Shown here: piece by piece, positions 1 to 8,933 of the stretch | Layout: the number at the start of each line of letters is the position of its first letter | Position numbering within the stretch: the first letter of the stretch is position 1 | From: Dyella telluris | GTDB taxonomy: Bacteria > Pseudomonadota > Gammaproteobacteria > Xanthomonadales > Rhodanobacteraceae | Length of the DNA stretch: 64,000 nucleotides | Reading direction: 5' to 3' | Assembly: GCF_014297575.1 (NCBI RefSeq) | Contig: NZ_CP060412.1 | Coordinates: 868,001 to 932,000, forward strand | Program-made: the position numbers and the translations under genes | Notes under the pieces: model-generated | The model's input: only the letters and a program-made list of their open reading frames with translations | The model's database searches: none | Told to the model about the DNA's origin: nothing

Positions 1-30
1 TTCTTCCTTGCAAGCGCCCGATGGAAGCGA

Positions 31-1236
31 TCAGCGGTGTTCGTCGGGCCCGCTGTGATGCGGCGCCTGTGCGTGCGGCTGAGGCTGCGCATGCTGCTGG
101 GGCTGCGGATGCGGTGCCGGCGCCGGGCGAGGTGCCTGTTGCGCGTGATACTGCGGAGCCTGTGCGTGGTACTGCGGCGTCGGCGCGCGGTTCTGGGGCG
201 CCTGGACAGCCCGCGATTCGTGCGCGGCGTAGGACGGCTGCGGCGCACTTTCCGCGCGATAGCCGCCGCCCGGAGTGGGCGTTTCACGCGTATAACCGGC
301 ATGGCCTGCCGACGGCGCACCTTCATTCGGGCGCCCGCCATTCGGGCCATGGGAAGCCCCGTTCGCGTGCGGCGCGAAACCCGACGAATGCAGGGCCATG
401 TTGTCGCGCGGCTGCTGCACCGGCGCATTGGCGCGCTGGGCATTCATCGCCGCGGGCGTCGGCTGGCCCGTCGCGCCGCGCGTCGGGCCTTCGCCCGCGC
501 CATTGAACGCACCGGCACGCGGTGTGGCCGCCACCGCCGGCGCGCCGTGATTGAACGACGCGCGCATGCCCTGATTCTGGCTGGCCATGGTGCGCTGCTG
601 CTCCTGCGCCGCCACCGGACCGGCGTGGCGCTCGCGCGCGAAGCCCTGCTCCTGCGCCGTCGGTCGCGCGGCAATGCCGCCCTGTCCGCCGTTGAAGCTC
701 GTGCGGTTGACGTTGACGTTGTTCACCACCGTGCGGTTGTAGACGTTGGTGATGTGCACGTTCTCGATGTGGTTCACCGAGCGGTTGTAGTAGAACGAAC
801 CGCCGCGCCAGTAACCGCCTGCATAGCCGACACCGCCATAGCCGTAGCCGTAGTTGATGCCGCCGTAGAAGCCCACGTGCGCACCCCAGTAGCCGCCATG
901 GAACACATACACGCCACCGGCCCAGCCCCAGTAACCCGGGGTCCACAGCGCGCCGACGTAGGGCGGCATCACCCAGGTGCCCGGAACCCAATAATAGCCG
1001 TCACCATCCCAGGCCCAGTAGCCCGGCACCCAGATGTAGCCCGGCGCGGGAATCGCAGGCTGCGCGTATACCGGCAGCGGCGGCGGTGCGATGCCCACCG
1101 AGATGCCGACGGACACGCTGGCGTTTGCACTCCACGGAAACGCCGCCGTGGTAGCCAGCGCCATCGCGACGACCATGGAGCGCAGCAGGCCGCGATGCAG
1201 CAAAGCCCCGCGGCGATCAGATTGGATCCTCACCAT
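31..1236 (-). CDS. YXWGXW-repeat exported protein with low-complexity tail
   Basis: A 401-residue protein. The ATG at 1236 is preceded by a GGGAGAGG ribosome binding site; an in-frame ATG at 1176 would also leave a signal peptide. Residues about 18-42 form a hydrophobic export signal ending near ANA. Residues about 55-130 hold repeated Trp-Val-Pro-Gly-Tyr-Trp units (PGYIWVPGYW, YYWVPGTW, LWTPGYWGW) typical of the YXWGXW repeat family. A Gly/Tyr segment and an Asn/Val-rich segment follow. The last half is Ala/Pro/Gln/His-rich low complexity. No catalytic motif is visible. The family is usually periplasmic or envelope-associated with unknown function, so only envelope localisation is inferred. 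Confidence 0.75.
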   Translation of the reverse strand: MVRIQSDRRGALLHRGLLRSMVVAMALATTAAFPWSANASVSVGISVGIAPPPLPVYAQPAIPAPGYIWVPGYWAWDGDGYYWVPGTWVMPPYVGALWTPGYWGWAGGVYVFHGGYWGAHVGFYGGINYGYGYGGVGYAGGYWRGGSFYYNRSVNHIENVHITNVYNRTVVNNVNVNRTSFNGGQGGIAARPTAQEQGFARERHAGPVAAQEQQRTMASQNQGMRASFNHGAPAVAATPRAGAFNGAGEGPTRGATGQPTPAAMNAQRANAPVQQPRDNMALHSSGFAPHANGASHGPNGGRPNEGAPSAGHAGYTRETPTPGGGYRAESAPQPSYAAHESRAVQAPQNRAPTPQYHAQAPQYHAQQAPRPAPAPHPQPQQHAQPQPHAQAPHHSGPDEHR

Positions 1237-1539
1237 AACGCCTCTCCCGTGAAGTGGGTCCTCGGTCAAGGTAACGCGGGAGTTGCCTTGCCGTCGTACG
1301 CCATGGAGCGCCACGGGTTCGGCGGGATTCAGCAGCTTGGCTGGTGAGTGAATGGTTTCTTGCGTGGTTCTGTCGATGAAGTGCGCGTTATGACTTGGTA
1401 TGGACCAGGCGTGAAGCGAATGCGTGGAGTCTGGTAAGCACCTGGCCCTTTGGGCGAATCGGGATTTGTGCACGCGAGAGCCGCCGTCGTGGGCCTCGCC
1501 GGAACGAGAAGCGCGAACCATTCCTCTCGCTCGCAAAGC

Positions 1540-1567
1540 CGTCATTCCGGCGCAGGACGGAATGACG
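1540..1567. repeat. Short imperfect REP-like dyad
   Basis: The arms CGTCATTCCG and CGGAATGACG are exact inverted copies separated by 8 bases. The core resembles the GTCATTCC arms of the larger paired repeat at 7659-7749, so it may be a decayed member of that family. Confidence 0.5.
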
Positions 1568-1855
1568 GAGTTGAGCGTGCTGCCAGAACCGCACATCTCC
1601 ACACCAGACGCGCAAAAAGCCCACTAGGGGCTTCGTTGAATGACGCTGTTTCGTGGAGGTCGGGATTGTTCGGCTCATCCATGAGCCTCACCCTTCCGCG
1701 CTTCGCGCTCCAGGGCCAGCCTGCGGCTGTCCAAATTTGCTCCAGGCAAAATTGTCGACTGCGGAGGCAGGATGCCGAAGCGAACATCGGCACCGCCGAT
1801 GGCCCGAAGGGCGAGGTGCAGGATGCACCGAGTTACCAGAGGGTTCGTCCACACT

Positions 1856-1920
1856 TCTCTCTCCGCCAGATACGCAAAAAGCCCCACTAGGGGGCTTTTT
1901 GCGTATCTGGCGGAGAGAGA
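1856..1920. repeat. Perfect 30-bp inverted repeat containing tRNA-Ser 3' end
   Basis: Bases 1856-1885 are the exact reverse complement of 1891-1920, with a 5-base centre (ACTAG). The right arm contains the last 13 bases of tRNA-Ser including its CCA. The inner part (about 1876-1900) is a GC stem followed by a T-run and fits a tRNA terminator. Confidence 0.85.
1876..1900 (-). terminator. Rho-independent terminator of tRNA-Ser
   Basis: On the minus strand, directly after the tRNA, AAAAAGCCCC and GGGGCTTTTT form a 10-bp stem with a 5-base loop, and the T-run lies at the 3' side. Its symmetry could also stop transcription from the other side. Confidence 0.75.
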
Positions 1921-2000
1921 GGGATTCGAACCCTCGATAAGGCTTTTGACCCTATACTCCCTTAGCAGGGGAGCCCCTTCGGCCTCTCGGGCATCTCTCC
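1908..2000 (-). tRNA. tRNA-Ser(GCT)
   Basis: The minus strand folds as a class II tRNA. Acceptor GGAGAGA pairs with TCTCTCC, followed by discriminator G and an encoded CCA (1908-1910). The anticodon loop CTGCTAA gives anticodon GCT, which reads AGC/AGU serine codons. A long variable arm (about AGTATAGGGTCAAAAGCCTTAT) and a GGTTCGAATCC T-arm are present. It lies downstream of csrA and is followed by a strong terminator. Confidence 0.96.
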
Positions 2001-2075
2001 GTTTTTTTGCCCGCATCTCTGCGGAGCCGGCAAGGATACTAACCGGCGCGCTCAAGGTAAAGCTTTTATCGCCTG

Positions 2076-2282
2076 TCAGTGTTCGCCAGTACCGCCGGAG
2101 GCGTCGCCATCCGGCTCGTGCTCGTTCTTGATCCGCTGATAGATCTCTTCACGATGCACGGCAACGTTCTTGGGTGCGTTAATGCCAATGCGCACCTGGT
2201 TGCCCTTGACGCCTAGAACGGTAACGGTCACCTCGTCACCGATCATCAAGGTTTCACCGACCCTGCGGGTCAGAATCAACAT
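2076..2282 (-). CDS. csrA: Carbon storage regulator CsrA
   Basis: A 68-residue RNA-binding protein starting [16 protein letters not shown], the classic CsrA/RsmA N-terminus. A GGAG site lies about 8 bases before the chosen ATG; an upstream in-frame start would add non-homologous residues. CsrA dimers bind GGA motifs in mRNA leaders and control translation and stability of carbon-storage, motility and biofilm genes. The conserved core ([22 protein letters not shown]) is intact. A short acidic/Gly tail (about 53-68) is a normal lineage variation. It lies between alaS and tRNA-Ser, the usual gammaproteobacterial order. Confidence 0.97.
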   Translation of the reverse strand: MLILTRRVGETLMIGDEVTVTVLGVKGNQVRIGINAPKNVAVHREEIYQRIKNEHEPDGDASGGTGEH

Positions 2283-2551
2283 GTTTGCCACTCCATGAAT
2301 ACTTTGGTCACAGGCCCACAGACGGTTATGCCTCACCCCTGAGCTAACCGCCTGAACAGTTCGACGATTGTACCGCCGAAGGCCCTACCGCCTTCCCCGG
2401 TTTCATGCCACAGACTAGGCATCCCCTGTGATGCCATGTCGCGCGACACCGTCGCAACCATCGGTGCCGGCAGTGTCTGGGATACTAGCCGAGCGTCCGA
2501 TGGCAGTGCAATGCGTAAACGCCAACGGAGTATGGTCGGTTGACCCGCCAG

Positions 2552-5188
2552 TCAGGAGGCCAGTCGCTGACCAATCCAGCCCGCCAGGCCATCCAGGATG
2601 CCGGGCAGTTCCGGGGTGTCTGAACCGCCGCCCTGAGCCATGTCCGGTCGGCCACCGCCCTTGCCGTCGATCTGGCTGGCCACATGGGCAACCACGTCAC
2701 CGGCCTTCACCCGGCCCAGTGCCTTTCCGTTCACGCCGGCCACCAGGGACACGCGGCCGTCAGCCGCCCCTGCCAGCAGCACCACGCAATCGACGAGCTG
2801 CTGCTTGAGGTTGTCCATGCTGTCACGCAGGGCCTTGGCGTCCAGACCTTCCAGGCGGGCGGCGACGACCTTGATGCCGTCGACGTCCTGCGCCGTGCCG
2901 GCGAGGTCGGCCGTCGCCGAGCCGGCAGCCTTGGCGCGCAGCGATTCCAGCTCGCGCTCCAGCTTTTTCTGCTTGTCGAACAGCTGGCGAAGTTTCTCAA
3001 CCGCCTCGTCACCATGGGACGAAAGCAGCTGCGCGAACTCACCCAGGCGACGTTCCTCGTCGGCCACGTAGGCCAGCGCACCAACACCGGTCACCGCTTC
3101 GATGCGGCGCACGCCCGAGGCCACGCCAGCCTCGCTGACAATCTTGAACAGGCCGATATCACCCGTGCGGCCCACGTGCGTGCCGCCACAAAGCTCGGTG
3201 GAAAACTCGCCCATCTTCAGCACGCGCACTTCGTCGCCGTACTTCTCGCCGAACAGCGCCATGGCGCCGAATTCGATCGCGTCGTTGTAACCCATGTGAT
3301 GCACTTCGGCCGCTTCGTTGCGACGCACTTCGGCATTCACCAGGGCTTCGATCTCGCGCAGCTCTTCCGCGCTCATCGGCTTGAAGTGCGCAAAGTCGAA
3401 GCGCAGTCGCTCCGGCGCTACCTGCGAGCCCTTCTGGGTAACGTGCTCGCCCAGCACCTTGCGCAGGGCAGCGTGCAACAGGTGCGTGGCCGAGTGATTG
3501 AGCACGATGGCCTGGCGGCGCGTGCCGTCGACATTGGCCTCCACCACATCACCCACGCGCAAGGCCTGCTTGCCGTGCCACTGGCCGGCATGGCCAAAGA
3601 ACACGCCACCCATCTTGAGCGCATCGCCCACGGTGAACGAACCTGCGGCAGACACCAGCGCACCGGTGTCGCCCACCTGTCCACCGGACTCGGCGTAGAA
3701 CGGTGTACGGTCAAGGATGACAAGACCTTCCTCGCCATCGGTCAGCTGATCGAGCTGCTTGCCAGCACGCACAATGCCAACCACCTTGCTGCCCTGGCTG
3801 GTCAAAGCGTCGTAACCGAGGAAGACGGTCGGCGCCAGCTGGCTGGCCAGCTCGGCCGGCATCTGGCCCTTGGCTTCGAACTTGCCGCCTTCGCGGCTGC
3901 GCTCCTGCTGTTCCTTCATGGCCTGCTCGAAGCCGTCCATGTCCACCGTCAGGCCGCGCTCGCGCGCGATATCGGCGGTCAGGTCGATCGGGAAGCCATA
4001 GGTGTCGTACAGGCGGAAGGCGTCGGCGCCGGGAATGCTGTCGCTCGACCTGGCGGCCACGGCGTCGAACAGGCGCATGCCGTTCTCCAGTGTTTCGCCG
4101 AAGCGGCGCTCTTCCGTGCGCAGGGCGTCTTCGACGAAGGCCTGTTTCTGCGCCAGTTCCGGATAGGCCTCGCCCATCTCTTGCACCAGCGGCTTGACCA
4201 TCTTCCAGAAGAAATCGCCACGCACGCCGAGCATCCAGCCGTGGCGCAAGGCGCGACGGATGATGCGGCGAAGCACATAGCCACGGCCTTCGTTGGAGGG
4301 CAGCACGCCGTCGACAATGAGGAACGAACAGGCGCGGATGTGATCGGCGATCACGCGCAGCGACTTGTTGGCCAGGTCCTTGGTGCTGGTCAGTTCGGCA
4401 GCCACCTGGATCAGGTGCTGGAACAGGTCGATTTCGTAGTTGGAGTGCACGTGCTGCAGCACGGCGGCCAGGCGCTCCAGGCCCATGCCGGTATCCACGC
4501 ACGGTGCCGGCAGCGGCGACAACGTGCCATCGGGCGCGCGGTCGAACTGCATGAACACGAGGTTCCAGATTTCGATGTAGCGGTCGCCGTCTTCGTCCGG
4601 CGAGCCCGGCGGGCCACCCGCGATGCCTTCACCGTGATCGAAGAAGATTTCCGTACATGGACCGCACGGGCCGGTGTCCGCCATCTGCCAGAAATTGTCC
4701 GACGCGAATGGCGCGCCCTTGTTGTCGCCGATGCGCACGATGCGCTCCGCCGGCACGCCCACTTCCTTGTTCCAGATGTCGAAGGCTTCGTCATCGGTGT
4801 GATACACCGTGACCCACAGCTTGTCCTTCGGCAGCTTGAAGACGCCGGTCAGCAGCTCCCACGCGTAGGTAATGGCGTCGCGCTTGAAGTAGTCGCCAAA
4901 CGACCAGTTGCCCAGCATTTCGAAGAAGGTGTGGTGGCGCGCGGTATAGCCCACCGCATCCAGGTCGTTGTGCTTGCCGCCGGCACGCAGGCAGCGCTGC
5001 ACGTCGGCCGCGCGCACGTACGACAGCTTTTCGCTGCCCAGGAACACGTTCTTGAACTGCACCATGCCCGAGTTGGTGAACAGCAGCGTCGGGTCGCTGG
5101 CCGGCACCAGCGAGCTGGACGGCACGATGGTGTGGCCCTTCGAGCGAAAATAGTCGAGGAAGGTCGAGCGGATTTCGGCGGTTTTCAT
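2552..5188 (-). CDS. alaS: Alanyl-tRNA synthetase
   Basis: An 878-residue class II synthetase that charges tRNA-Ala in the cytoplasm. The start [14 protein letters not shown] matches the family N-terminus, so the frame upstream of 5188 is excluded. The catalytic domain fills about 1-450. The editing domain carries the zinc motif [12 protein letters not shown] near 562 and CGGTHV near 667. A coiled segment and a Gly-rich DHHA1 C-terminal domain ([14 protein letters not shown]) follow. Length is normal. It lies downstream of recX and upstream of csrA on the same strand, matching the conserved recA-recX-alaS-csrA cluster. Confidence 0.98.
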   Translation of the reverse strand: MKTAEIRSTFLDYFRSKGHTIVPSSSLVPASDPTLLFTNSGMVQFKNVFLGSEKLSYVRAADVQRCLRAGGKHNDLDAVGYTARHHTFFEMLGNWSFGDYFKRDAITYAWELLTGVFKLPKDKLWVTVYHTDDEAFDIWNKEVGVPAERIVRIGDNKGAPFASDNFWQMADTGPCGPCTEIFFDHGEGIAGGPPGSPDEDGDRYIEIWNLVFMQFDRAPDGTLSPLPAPCVDTGMGLERLAAVLQHVHSNYEIDLFQHLIQVAAELTSTKDLANKSLRVIADHIRACSFLIVDGVLPSNEGRGYVLRRIIRRALRHGWMLGVRGDFFWKMVKPLVQEMGEAYPELAQKQAFVEDALRTEERRFGETLENGMRLFDAVAARSSDSIPGADAFRLYDTYGFPIDLTADIARERGLTVDMDGFEQAMKEQQERSREGGKFEAKGQMPAELASQLAPTVFLGYDALTSQGSKVVGIVRAGKQLDQLTDGEEGLVILDRTPFYAESGGQVGDTGALVSAAGSFTVGDALKMGGVFFGHAGQWHGKQALRVGDVVEANVDGTRRQAIVLNHSATHLLHAALRKVLGEHVTQKGSQVAPERLRFDFAHFKPMSAEELREIEALVNAEVRRNEAAEVHHMGYNDAIEFGAMALFGEKYGDEVRVLKMGEFSTELCGGTHVGRTGDIGLFKIVSEAGVASGVRRIEAVTGVGALAYVADEERRLGEFAQLLSSHGDEAVEKLRQLFDKQKKLERELESLRAKAAGSATADLAGTAQDVDGIKVVAARLEGLDAKALRDSMDNLKQQLVDCVVLLAGAADGRVSLVAGVNGKALGRVKAGDVVAHVASQIDGKGGGRPDMAQGGGSDTPELPGILDGLAGWIGQRLAS

Positions 5189-5272
5189 GCGGCTGGGGAA
5201 GACCTGGCGGAATGAGGCCACGTCCGGGGAGCGGCACCGAAGCGACGCCTATCCGCCCCACCAGCGGGGAGC

Positions 5273-5764
5273 TCAGGCGTCGTCGTCGGCTGCGTCGTCC
5301 ACGTCGGCGTGGGTAACACTCCGTACTGTGGCGGCGGGAAAGCCCCGACGCAAGAGAAATTGCGCCCTGCGGGCCTTTTCGTCGCGATCCGGCGCCGATC
5401 CGGCGCCAAAACGCCGCCTCAGCTGGGCCAGCGCGCTGGCCTCCCAGTCCACCTCGGCCTCGTCCAGCACGGCCCGGATCCGGGCCTCGGACAGGCCGTG
5501 GCTTTTCAGCTCGGCCCGTACCCGCATGGGGCCGTAGCCCTGCGAGACCCGGCTGCGCACCAGTACCCCGGCGAAACGATCGTCGTCCTGGTAGTGCTGC
5601 TCGCCGAGGCGGTCGATCGCCGCGCCAGCTTCTTCACCTTCGTAGCCCTTCTGCCGCAGCTTGAGCTTCAGCTCCCGCCGCGAATGCTCGCGGCGCGCAA
5701 GCATGCCCAGCGCCTTGTTGTAGGCACTGGGCTTGCCGGGCTTGTCATTGCGATCGCTGGCCAT
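5273..5764 (-). CDS. recX: Regulatory protein RecX
   Basis: A 163-residue RecX-family protein that caps RecA filaments and limits recombinase activity. It has the three-helix repeat architecture: KALGMLARREHSRRELKLKLRQKGY at the N-terminus, YQDDDRFA in the middle and a C-terminal repeat ending RRGFPAATVRSVTHA. The C-terminal DVDDAADDDA tail is acidic. It lies 98 bp downstream of recA on the same strand. An 18-bp perfect palindrome (5772-5789) sits between them, ending seven bases before the start codon, and may tune recX expression. Confidence 0.93.
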   Translation of the reverse strand: MASDRNDKPGKPSAYNKALGMLARREHSRRELKLKLRQKGYEGEEAGAAIDRLGEQHYQDDDRFAGVLVRSRVSQGYGPMRVRAELKSHGLSEARIRAVLDEAEVDWEASALAQLRRRFGAGSAPDRDEKARRAQFLLRRGFPAATVRSVTHADVDDAADDDA

Positions 5765-5771
5765 GGTTCCA

Positions 5772-5789
5772 GCCTGCCCCGGGGCAGGC
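5772..5789 (-). promoter_or_regulatory. GC palindrome upstream of recX start
   Basis: GCCTGCCCCGGGGCAGGC is a perfect 18-bp palindrome in the recA-recX spacer. In RNA it would fold next to the recX ribosome binding site. Attenuation or translational occlusion is an inference; recX after recA is partly attenuated in E. coli. Confidence 0.4.
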
Positions 5790-5862
5790 GATCAGACCGG
5801 GGCGGCAAGCTTGGGGGCGGCATGCGACTCGCCTGCCCCATCCGGCACGCCCCGGGCGCCGA

Positions 5863-6894
5863 TCAGGCTTCTTCGGTTTCCACCGCCGGCAGCGGCGAGG
5901 AACCGTTGCTCACCAGCAGGCGGGCACGCAGTTCGGCGTCCACTTCGTTGGCGATGGCCGGGTTGTCGCGCAGGAACTGGCGGACGTTTTCCTTGCCCTG
6001 GCCGATGCGGTCGCCCTTGTAGCTGTACCAGGCACCGGACTTGTCGATCAGGTTCTGCGCCACGCCCAGCTCGATGATCTCGCCTTCGCGCGAGGTGCCC
6101 TCGCCGTAGAGGATCTCGAACTCGGCCTGGCGGAATGGCGGCGCCACCTTGTTCTTGACCACCTTGACGCGGGTTTCCGAACCGATGACTTCCTCACCCT
6201 TCTTCACCGCGCCGATGCGGCGGATATCCAGGCGCACCGAAGCATAGAACTTCAGCGCGTTGCCGCCGGTGGTGGTTTCCGGGCTGCCGAACATCACGCC
6301 GATCTTCATGCGGATCTGGTTGATGAAGACCACCAGGCAGTTCGACTTCTTGATGTTGGCGGTGAGCTTGCGCAGGGCCTGGCTCATCAGGCGGGCGTGC
6401 AGGCCCACGTGAGAGTCACCCATTTCGCCTTCGATTTCAGCCTTGGGCGTAAGCGCGGCGACGGAGTCGACCACCACCACGTCCACCGCGCCGGAGCGCA
6501 CCAGCATGTCGGCGATTTCAAGCGCCTGTTCGCCGGTGTCGGGCTGGGAGACCAGCAGGTCTTCCACGTTCACGCCCAGCTTGGCGGCGTAGGACGGGTC
6601 CAGTGCGTGCTCGGCGTCGACGAAGGCCGCCGTGCCGCCGTTCTTCTGGCAGTTGGCGATGACCTGCAGGGTCAGCGTGGTCTTGCCCGACGATTCCGGA
6701 CCGTAGATCTCGACGATGCGGCCGCGCGGCAGGCCGCCGACGCCCAGCGCGATGTCCAGGCCCAGCGAACCGGTCGAAACGGTCTCGATCGCTTCGTCGG
6801 AACGGTCGCCAAGGCGCATGACGGCACCCTTGCCGAACTGCTTTTCGATCTGGCCGAGGGCGGAGGTGAGCGCCTTGCGCTTGTTGTCATCCAT
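5863..6894 (-). CDS. recA: Recombinase RecA
   Basis: A 343-residue DNA-dependent ATPase that forms filaments on single-stranded DNA for strand exchange and triggers the SOS response. Walker A (GPESSGKTT) is near residue 66, Walker B ([10 protein letters not shown]) near 140, loop L1 ([20 protein letters not shown]) and loop L2 ([26 protein letters not shown]) are intact. Length is typical. The ATG at 6894 follows a CAGGA motif. It is the first gene of the recA-recX pair, with pncC directly upstream. I could not find a confident LexA box in the 126-bp upstream gap. Confidence 0.99.
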   Translation of the reverse strand: MDDNKRKALTSALGQIEKQFGKGAVMRLGDRSDEAIETVSTGSLGLDIALGVGGLPRGRIVEIYGPESSGKTTLTLQVIANCQKNGGTAAFVDAEHALDPSYAAKLGVNVEDLLVSQPDTGEQALEIADMLVRSGAVDVVVVDSVAALTPKAEIEGEMGDSHVGLHARLMSQALRKLTANIKKSNCLVVFINQIRMKIGVMFGSPETTTGGNALKFYASVRLDIRRIGAVKKGEEVIGSETRVKVVKNKVAPPFRQAEFEILYGEGTSREGEIIELGVAQNLIDKSGAWYSYKGDRIGQGKENVRQFLRDNPAIANEVDAELRARLLVSNGSSPLPAVETEEA

Positions 6895-7020
6895 CGTCTT
6901 GAATCCTGGAGGTTGGCAGTGAATGTGGAGGCATGATGCCCGCGGCTGGTCTCACGGGCTGCGATCTCAGGAGGGGAAGTATCCCATACCGGTCAACCCG
7001 GTCCCTGCCGTCGGCGCCCG

Positions 7021-7527
7021 TCAGTCCGTCAGCGTCTTGAGCACGCCGCTGAGCGCCGCGGCGACGGTCTGTCGGCGCACCGCCTCGCGGTCGCCGTCGA
7101 AATGGAACAACTGGGCATAGGCGTAGCCACCGCGCCGTTTCCAGCCGATCCAGACCGTGCCGACGGGCTTGTCCGGCGTGCCGCCGCTGGGCCCGGCAAT
7201 GCCGGTCACGGCCACCGCGACGCCCGCGCCAAAGCGCGACAACGCACCGGAGACCATCTCCAGCGCGGTCTCCTCACTGACCGCCCCGGTACGTTCCAGC
7301 GTGCGGGGATTCACCCCCAACAGGGCTTCCTTGGCTTCGTAGCTGTAGGTAACCACGCCGGCATCGAACCAGGCCGAGCTGCCGGGCAGATCGGTCAGGG
7401 CCTTGGCGATCCAGCCGCCGGTGCAAGATTCGGCGGTCACCATCATCAGGCGCCGCTGCTGGGTCGCGCTGGCCACCTGTTCGGCCAGTGCCTGGAGTTC
7501 GGCATCGGAGGGTACGGACAACGTCAT
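7021..7527 (-). CDS. pncC: Nicotinamide-nucleotide amidase (CinA C-terminal domain)
   Basis: A 168-residue stand-alone CinA C-terminal domain, which deamidates nicotinamide mononucleotide to nicotinate mononucleotide in NAD recycling. The family signatures are present: TAESCTGGWIAKALTDLPGSS (about 30-50), the YSYEAKEALLGV segment, and VAVTGIAGPSGGTPDKPVGTVWIG (about 109-132). The N-terminal CinA/MoaB-like domain is absent, as in the short PncC form. It lies just upstream of recA on the same strand; cinA/pncC-recA adjacency is widespread in bacteria. Confidence 0.93.
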   Translation of the reverse strand: MTLSVPSDAELQALAEQVASATQQRRLMMVTAESCTGGWIAKALTDLPGSSAWFDAGVVTYSYEAKEALLGVNPRTLERTGAVSEETALEMVSGALSRFGAGVAVAVTGIAGPSGGTPDKPVGTVWIGWKRRGGYAYAQLFHFDGDREAVRRQTVAAALSGVLKTLTD

Positions 7528-7658
7528 GGGGGATCCCTGGGGAGTGGGGGCAAGCTGGTCGTTCTACCGCGTGGGGGCGATCCCGCCAAGGGTTGGAGTG
7601 CCAAGCCCTTGATGGGAATGCCGACCGCCAACTTACCCTCAACGTCGCCCCCCTTCAC

Positions 7659-7749
7659 CGTCATTCCCGCGAAAGCGGGAATCCAGCGCCTTTCTGGGGC
7701 GATCCGTACAAAGCCAAGTCACTGGATTCCCGCTTTCGCGGGAATGACG
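7659..7749. repeat. Paired REP-like element, ATTCCCGC family
   Basis: Two exact inverted 28-bp arms (7659-7686 and 7722-7749) flank a 35-base spacer. Each arm also folds on itself around TTCCCGCGAAAGCGGGAA. It lies between pncC and the dipeptidase-like gene and does not code for protein. A close relative lies at 53535-53690. Confidence 0.85.
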
Positions 7750-7787
7750 ATGAGGGATAATGCGGCGTCGACAGGGCCCGCTGACGC

Positions 7788-8933
7788 TCAGCTCCCCCAG
7801 ACGGTTTCGGCGTACTTGAGGAAATTCAGACCCAGGATCTTTTCGATGCGCCCGCCGGAATAGCCCTTCTGCGCAAGCAGCTGGGCCAGCTTGTGGAATT
7901 GCTGCGGGCCGCGCAGATCCACCACGAAGGGATAGGTATCCGGCCGCTCGCCCGCCGCACTGATGCCCGCGGCCTGACGCTCGGCAATCTCTTTCGCCAG
8001 CTGGGCCTGATAGGCCTTGAGGTCATCGATCTGCGTCACCGTGCCGTCGGTGCCGATGCCCACGTGGTCCTCGCCACACACGTTCACGGCGTGATCGATG
8101 TGCGCCACCACGTCCTCGGCGCGCGCGTGGCCGGACGCATTGACGAACGGCATGAAGTAGATACCGACAAAACCGCCCCGCTCCGCTACCAGGCGCAGTT
8201 CCGCGTCGGTCTTGTTGCGCGGCAGGTCGGTCACCGCACGGCAGCCGGTGTGGTTGATCGAGATCGGCGCCCTGGATACACGCGCGGCCTCCAGGCAGGT
8301 GTGCTCGCCACTGTGTGAAAGATCGACCATCACGCGGCAGGCGTTGAGCCGTTCCACCACGTCGCGCCCGAATGGGGTCAGGCCGCGATTCTCCGGCGCC
8401 ATCGAACCATCGCCCAGCTGGTTCGCCGGGTTGTAGGTGAGCTGGAACACGCGCACGCCCAGGTTGGCGAAAACATCCACGCGCGTGGCGTCCTTGCCCA
8501 TCATGGCGCCGTTCTGGAAGCCGTAGATCAGGCCGATCTTCTTCTCGTCGTGGGCACGGCGGATATCCGCGGCGGTAAGTACCTTCAGCACATCGCCCGC
8601 ATGCCCGCGTACCAGCGCATCGGTGGCGGCGATGTCGCGCACGCTGGCCTCGAACGGGTCGTCCGGCCCGGATACATAACCCAGCGTCACGTTCACTGCC
8701 GTCAGGCCGGAGGCATGCGCCTCGGCCAGCACACGCGGCGTCATGCCCGGAACCAGCGAATCCGCGCCCTGGTTGGGATCACCCAGGCCGCCCAACGCAT
8801 TGATGATGATGCCGCTGTCGGAAGTACCAACGCCCTTGGGCGAAGCGCCCAGCGTTTCCAACGGCAGCAGCGATGCCGCCGCCGCGCAGGTCATGCCGGT
8901 AAGGAACGTGCGTCGATCAATCGTCGTCGTCAT
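7788..8933 (-). CDS. Tat-exported membrane-dipeptidase (M19) family protein, metal site incomplete
   Basis: A 381-residue protein with a twin-arginine-type leader (DRRTFLTGM, then an Ala/Leu stretch), so probably periplasmic. The fold resembles renal dipeptidase/peptidase M19. Equivalents of the histidines in DLSHSGEHT (about 190) and INHTGCR (about 212), HIDHAVNV and the GTDGT aspartate are present. The N-terminal DGHND motif that supplies two zinc ligands is replaced by INALGGL, and the bridging glutamate of the EGGH motif reads GFQNGA. The normal binuclear zinc site is therefore partly missing. It overlaps the upstream amidohydrolase gene by 17 bases, implying co-translation. Substrate is unknown. 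Confidence 0.75.
   Translation of the reverse strand: MTTTIDRRTFLTGMTCAAAASLLPLETLGASPKGVGTSDSGIIINALGGLGDPNQGADSLVPGMTPRVLAEAHASGLTAVNVTLGYVSGPDDPFEASVRDIAATDALVRGHAGDVLKVLTAADIRRAHDEKKIGLIYGFQNGAMMGKDATRVDVFANLGVRVFQLTYNPANQLGDGSMAPENRGLTPFGRDVVERLNACRVMVDLSHSGEHTCLEAARVSRAPISINHTGCRAVTDLPRNKTDAELRLVAERGGFVGIYFMPFVNASGHARAEDVVAHIDHAVNVCGEDHVGIGTDGTVTQIDDLKAYQAQLAKEIAERQAAGISAAGERPDTYPFVVDLRGPQQFHKLAQLLAQKGYSGGRIEKILGLNFLKYAETVWGS

Larger units (their letters stand above)
1237..1907. other. Long intergenic region with repeat fragments, no supported gene
   Basis: No credible protein gene is seen. Short frames crossing this stretch encode tRNA- and repeat-derived strings and have no supporting start signals. 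It contains an imperfect dyad at 1540-1567, a degenerate terminator-like copy near 1600-1645, and the left arm of the long inverted repeat next to tRNA-Ser. Confidence 0.6.

Noticed and set aside
1388..2055. Several short frames (for example ending EREGFEPS or RRERDSNPR) around tRNA-Ser
   Set aside because: These peptide strings are translations of the tRNA and its repeats, a common mis-annotation; no start signal.
2684..5215. 843-residue open frame opposite alaS
   Set aside because: It is the antisense of a certain gene, a GC-rich codon-bias artefact; no family motif and no ribosome binding site.
6895..7020. LexA box upstream of recA
   Set aside because: Neither the CTGT-N8-ACAG type nor the TTAGTA-type palindrome is visible, so no operator is claimed.
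7659..7749. Paired repeats as CRISPR
   Set aside because: They are inverted, not direct, copies, occur once per site, and have no array or cas genes.
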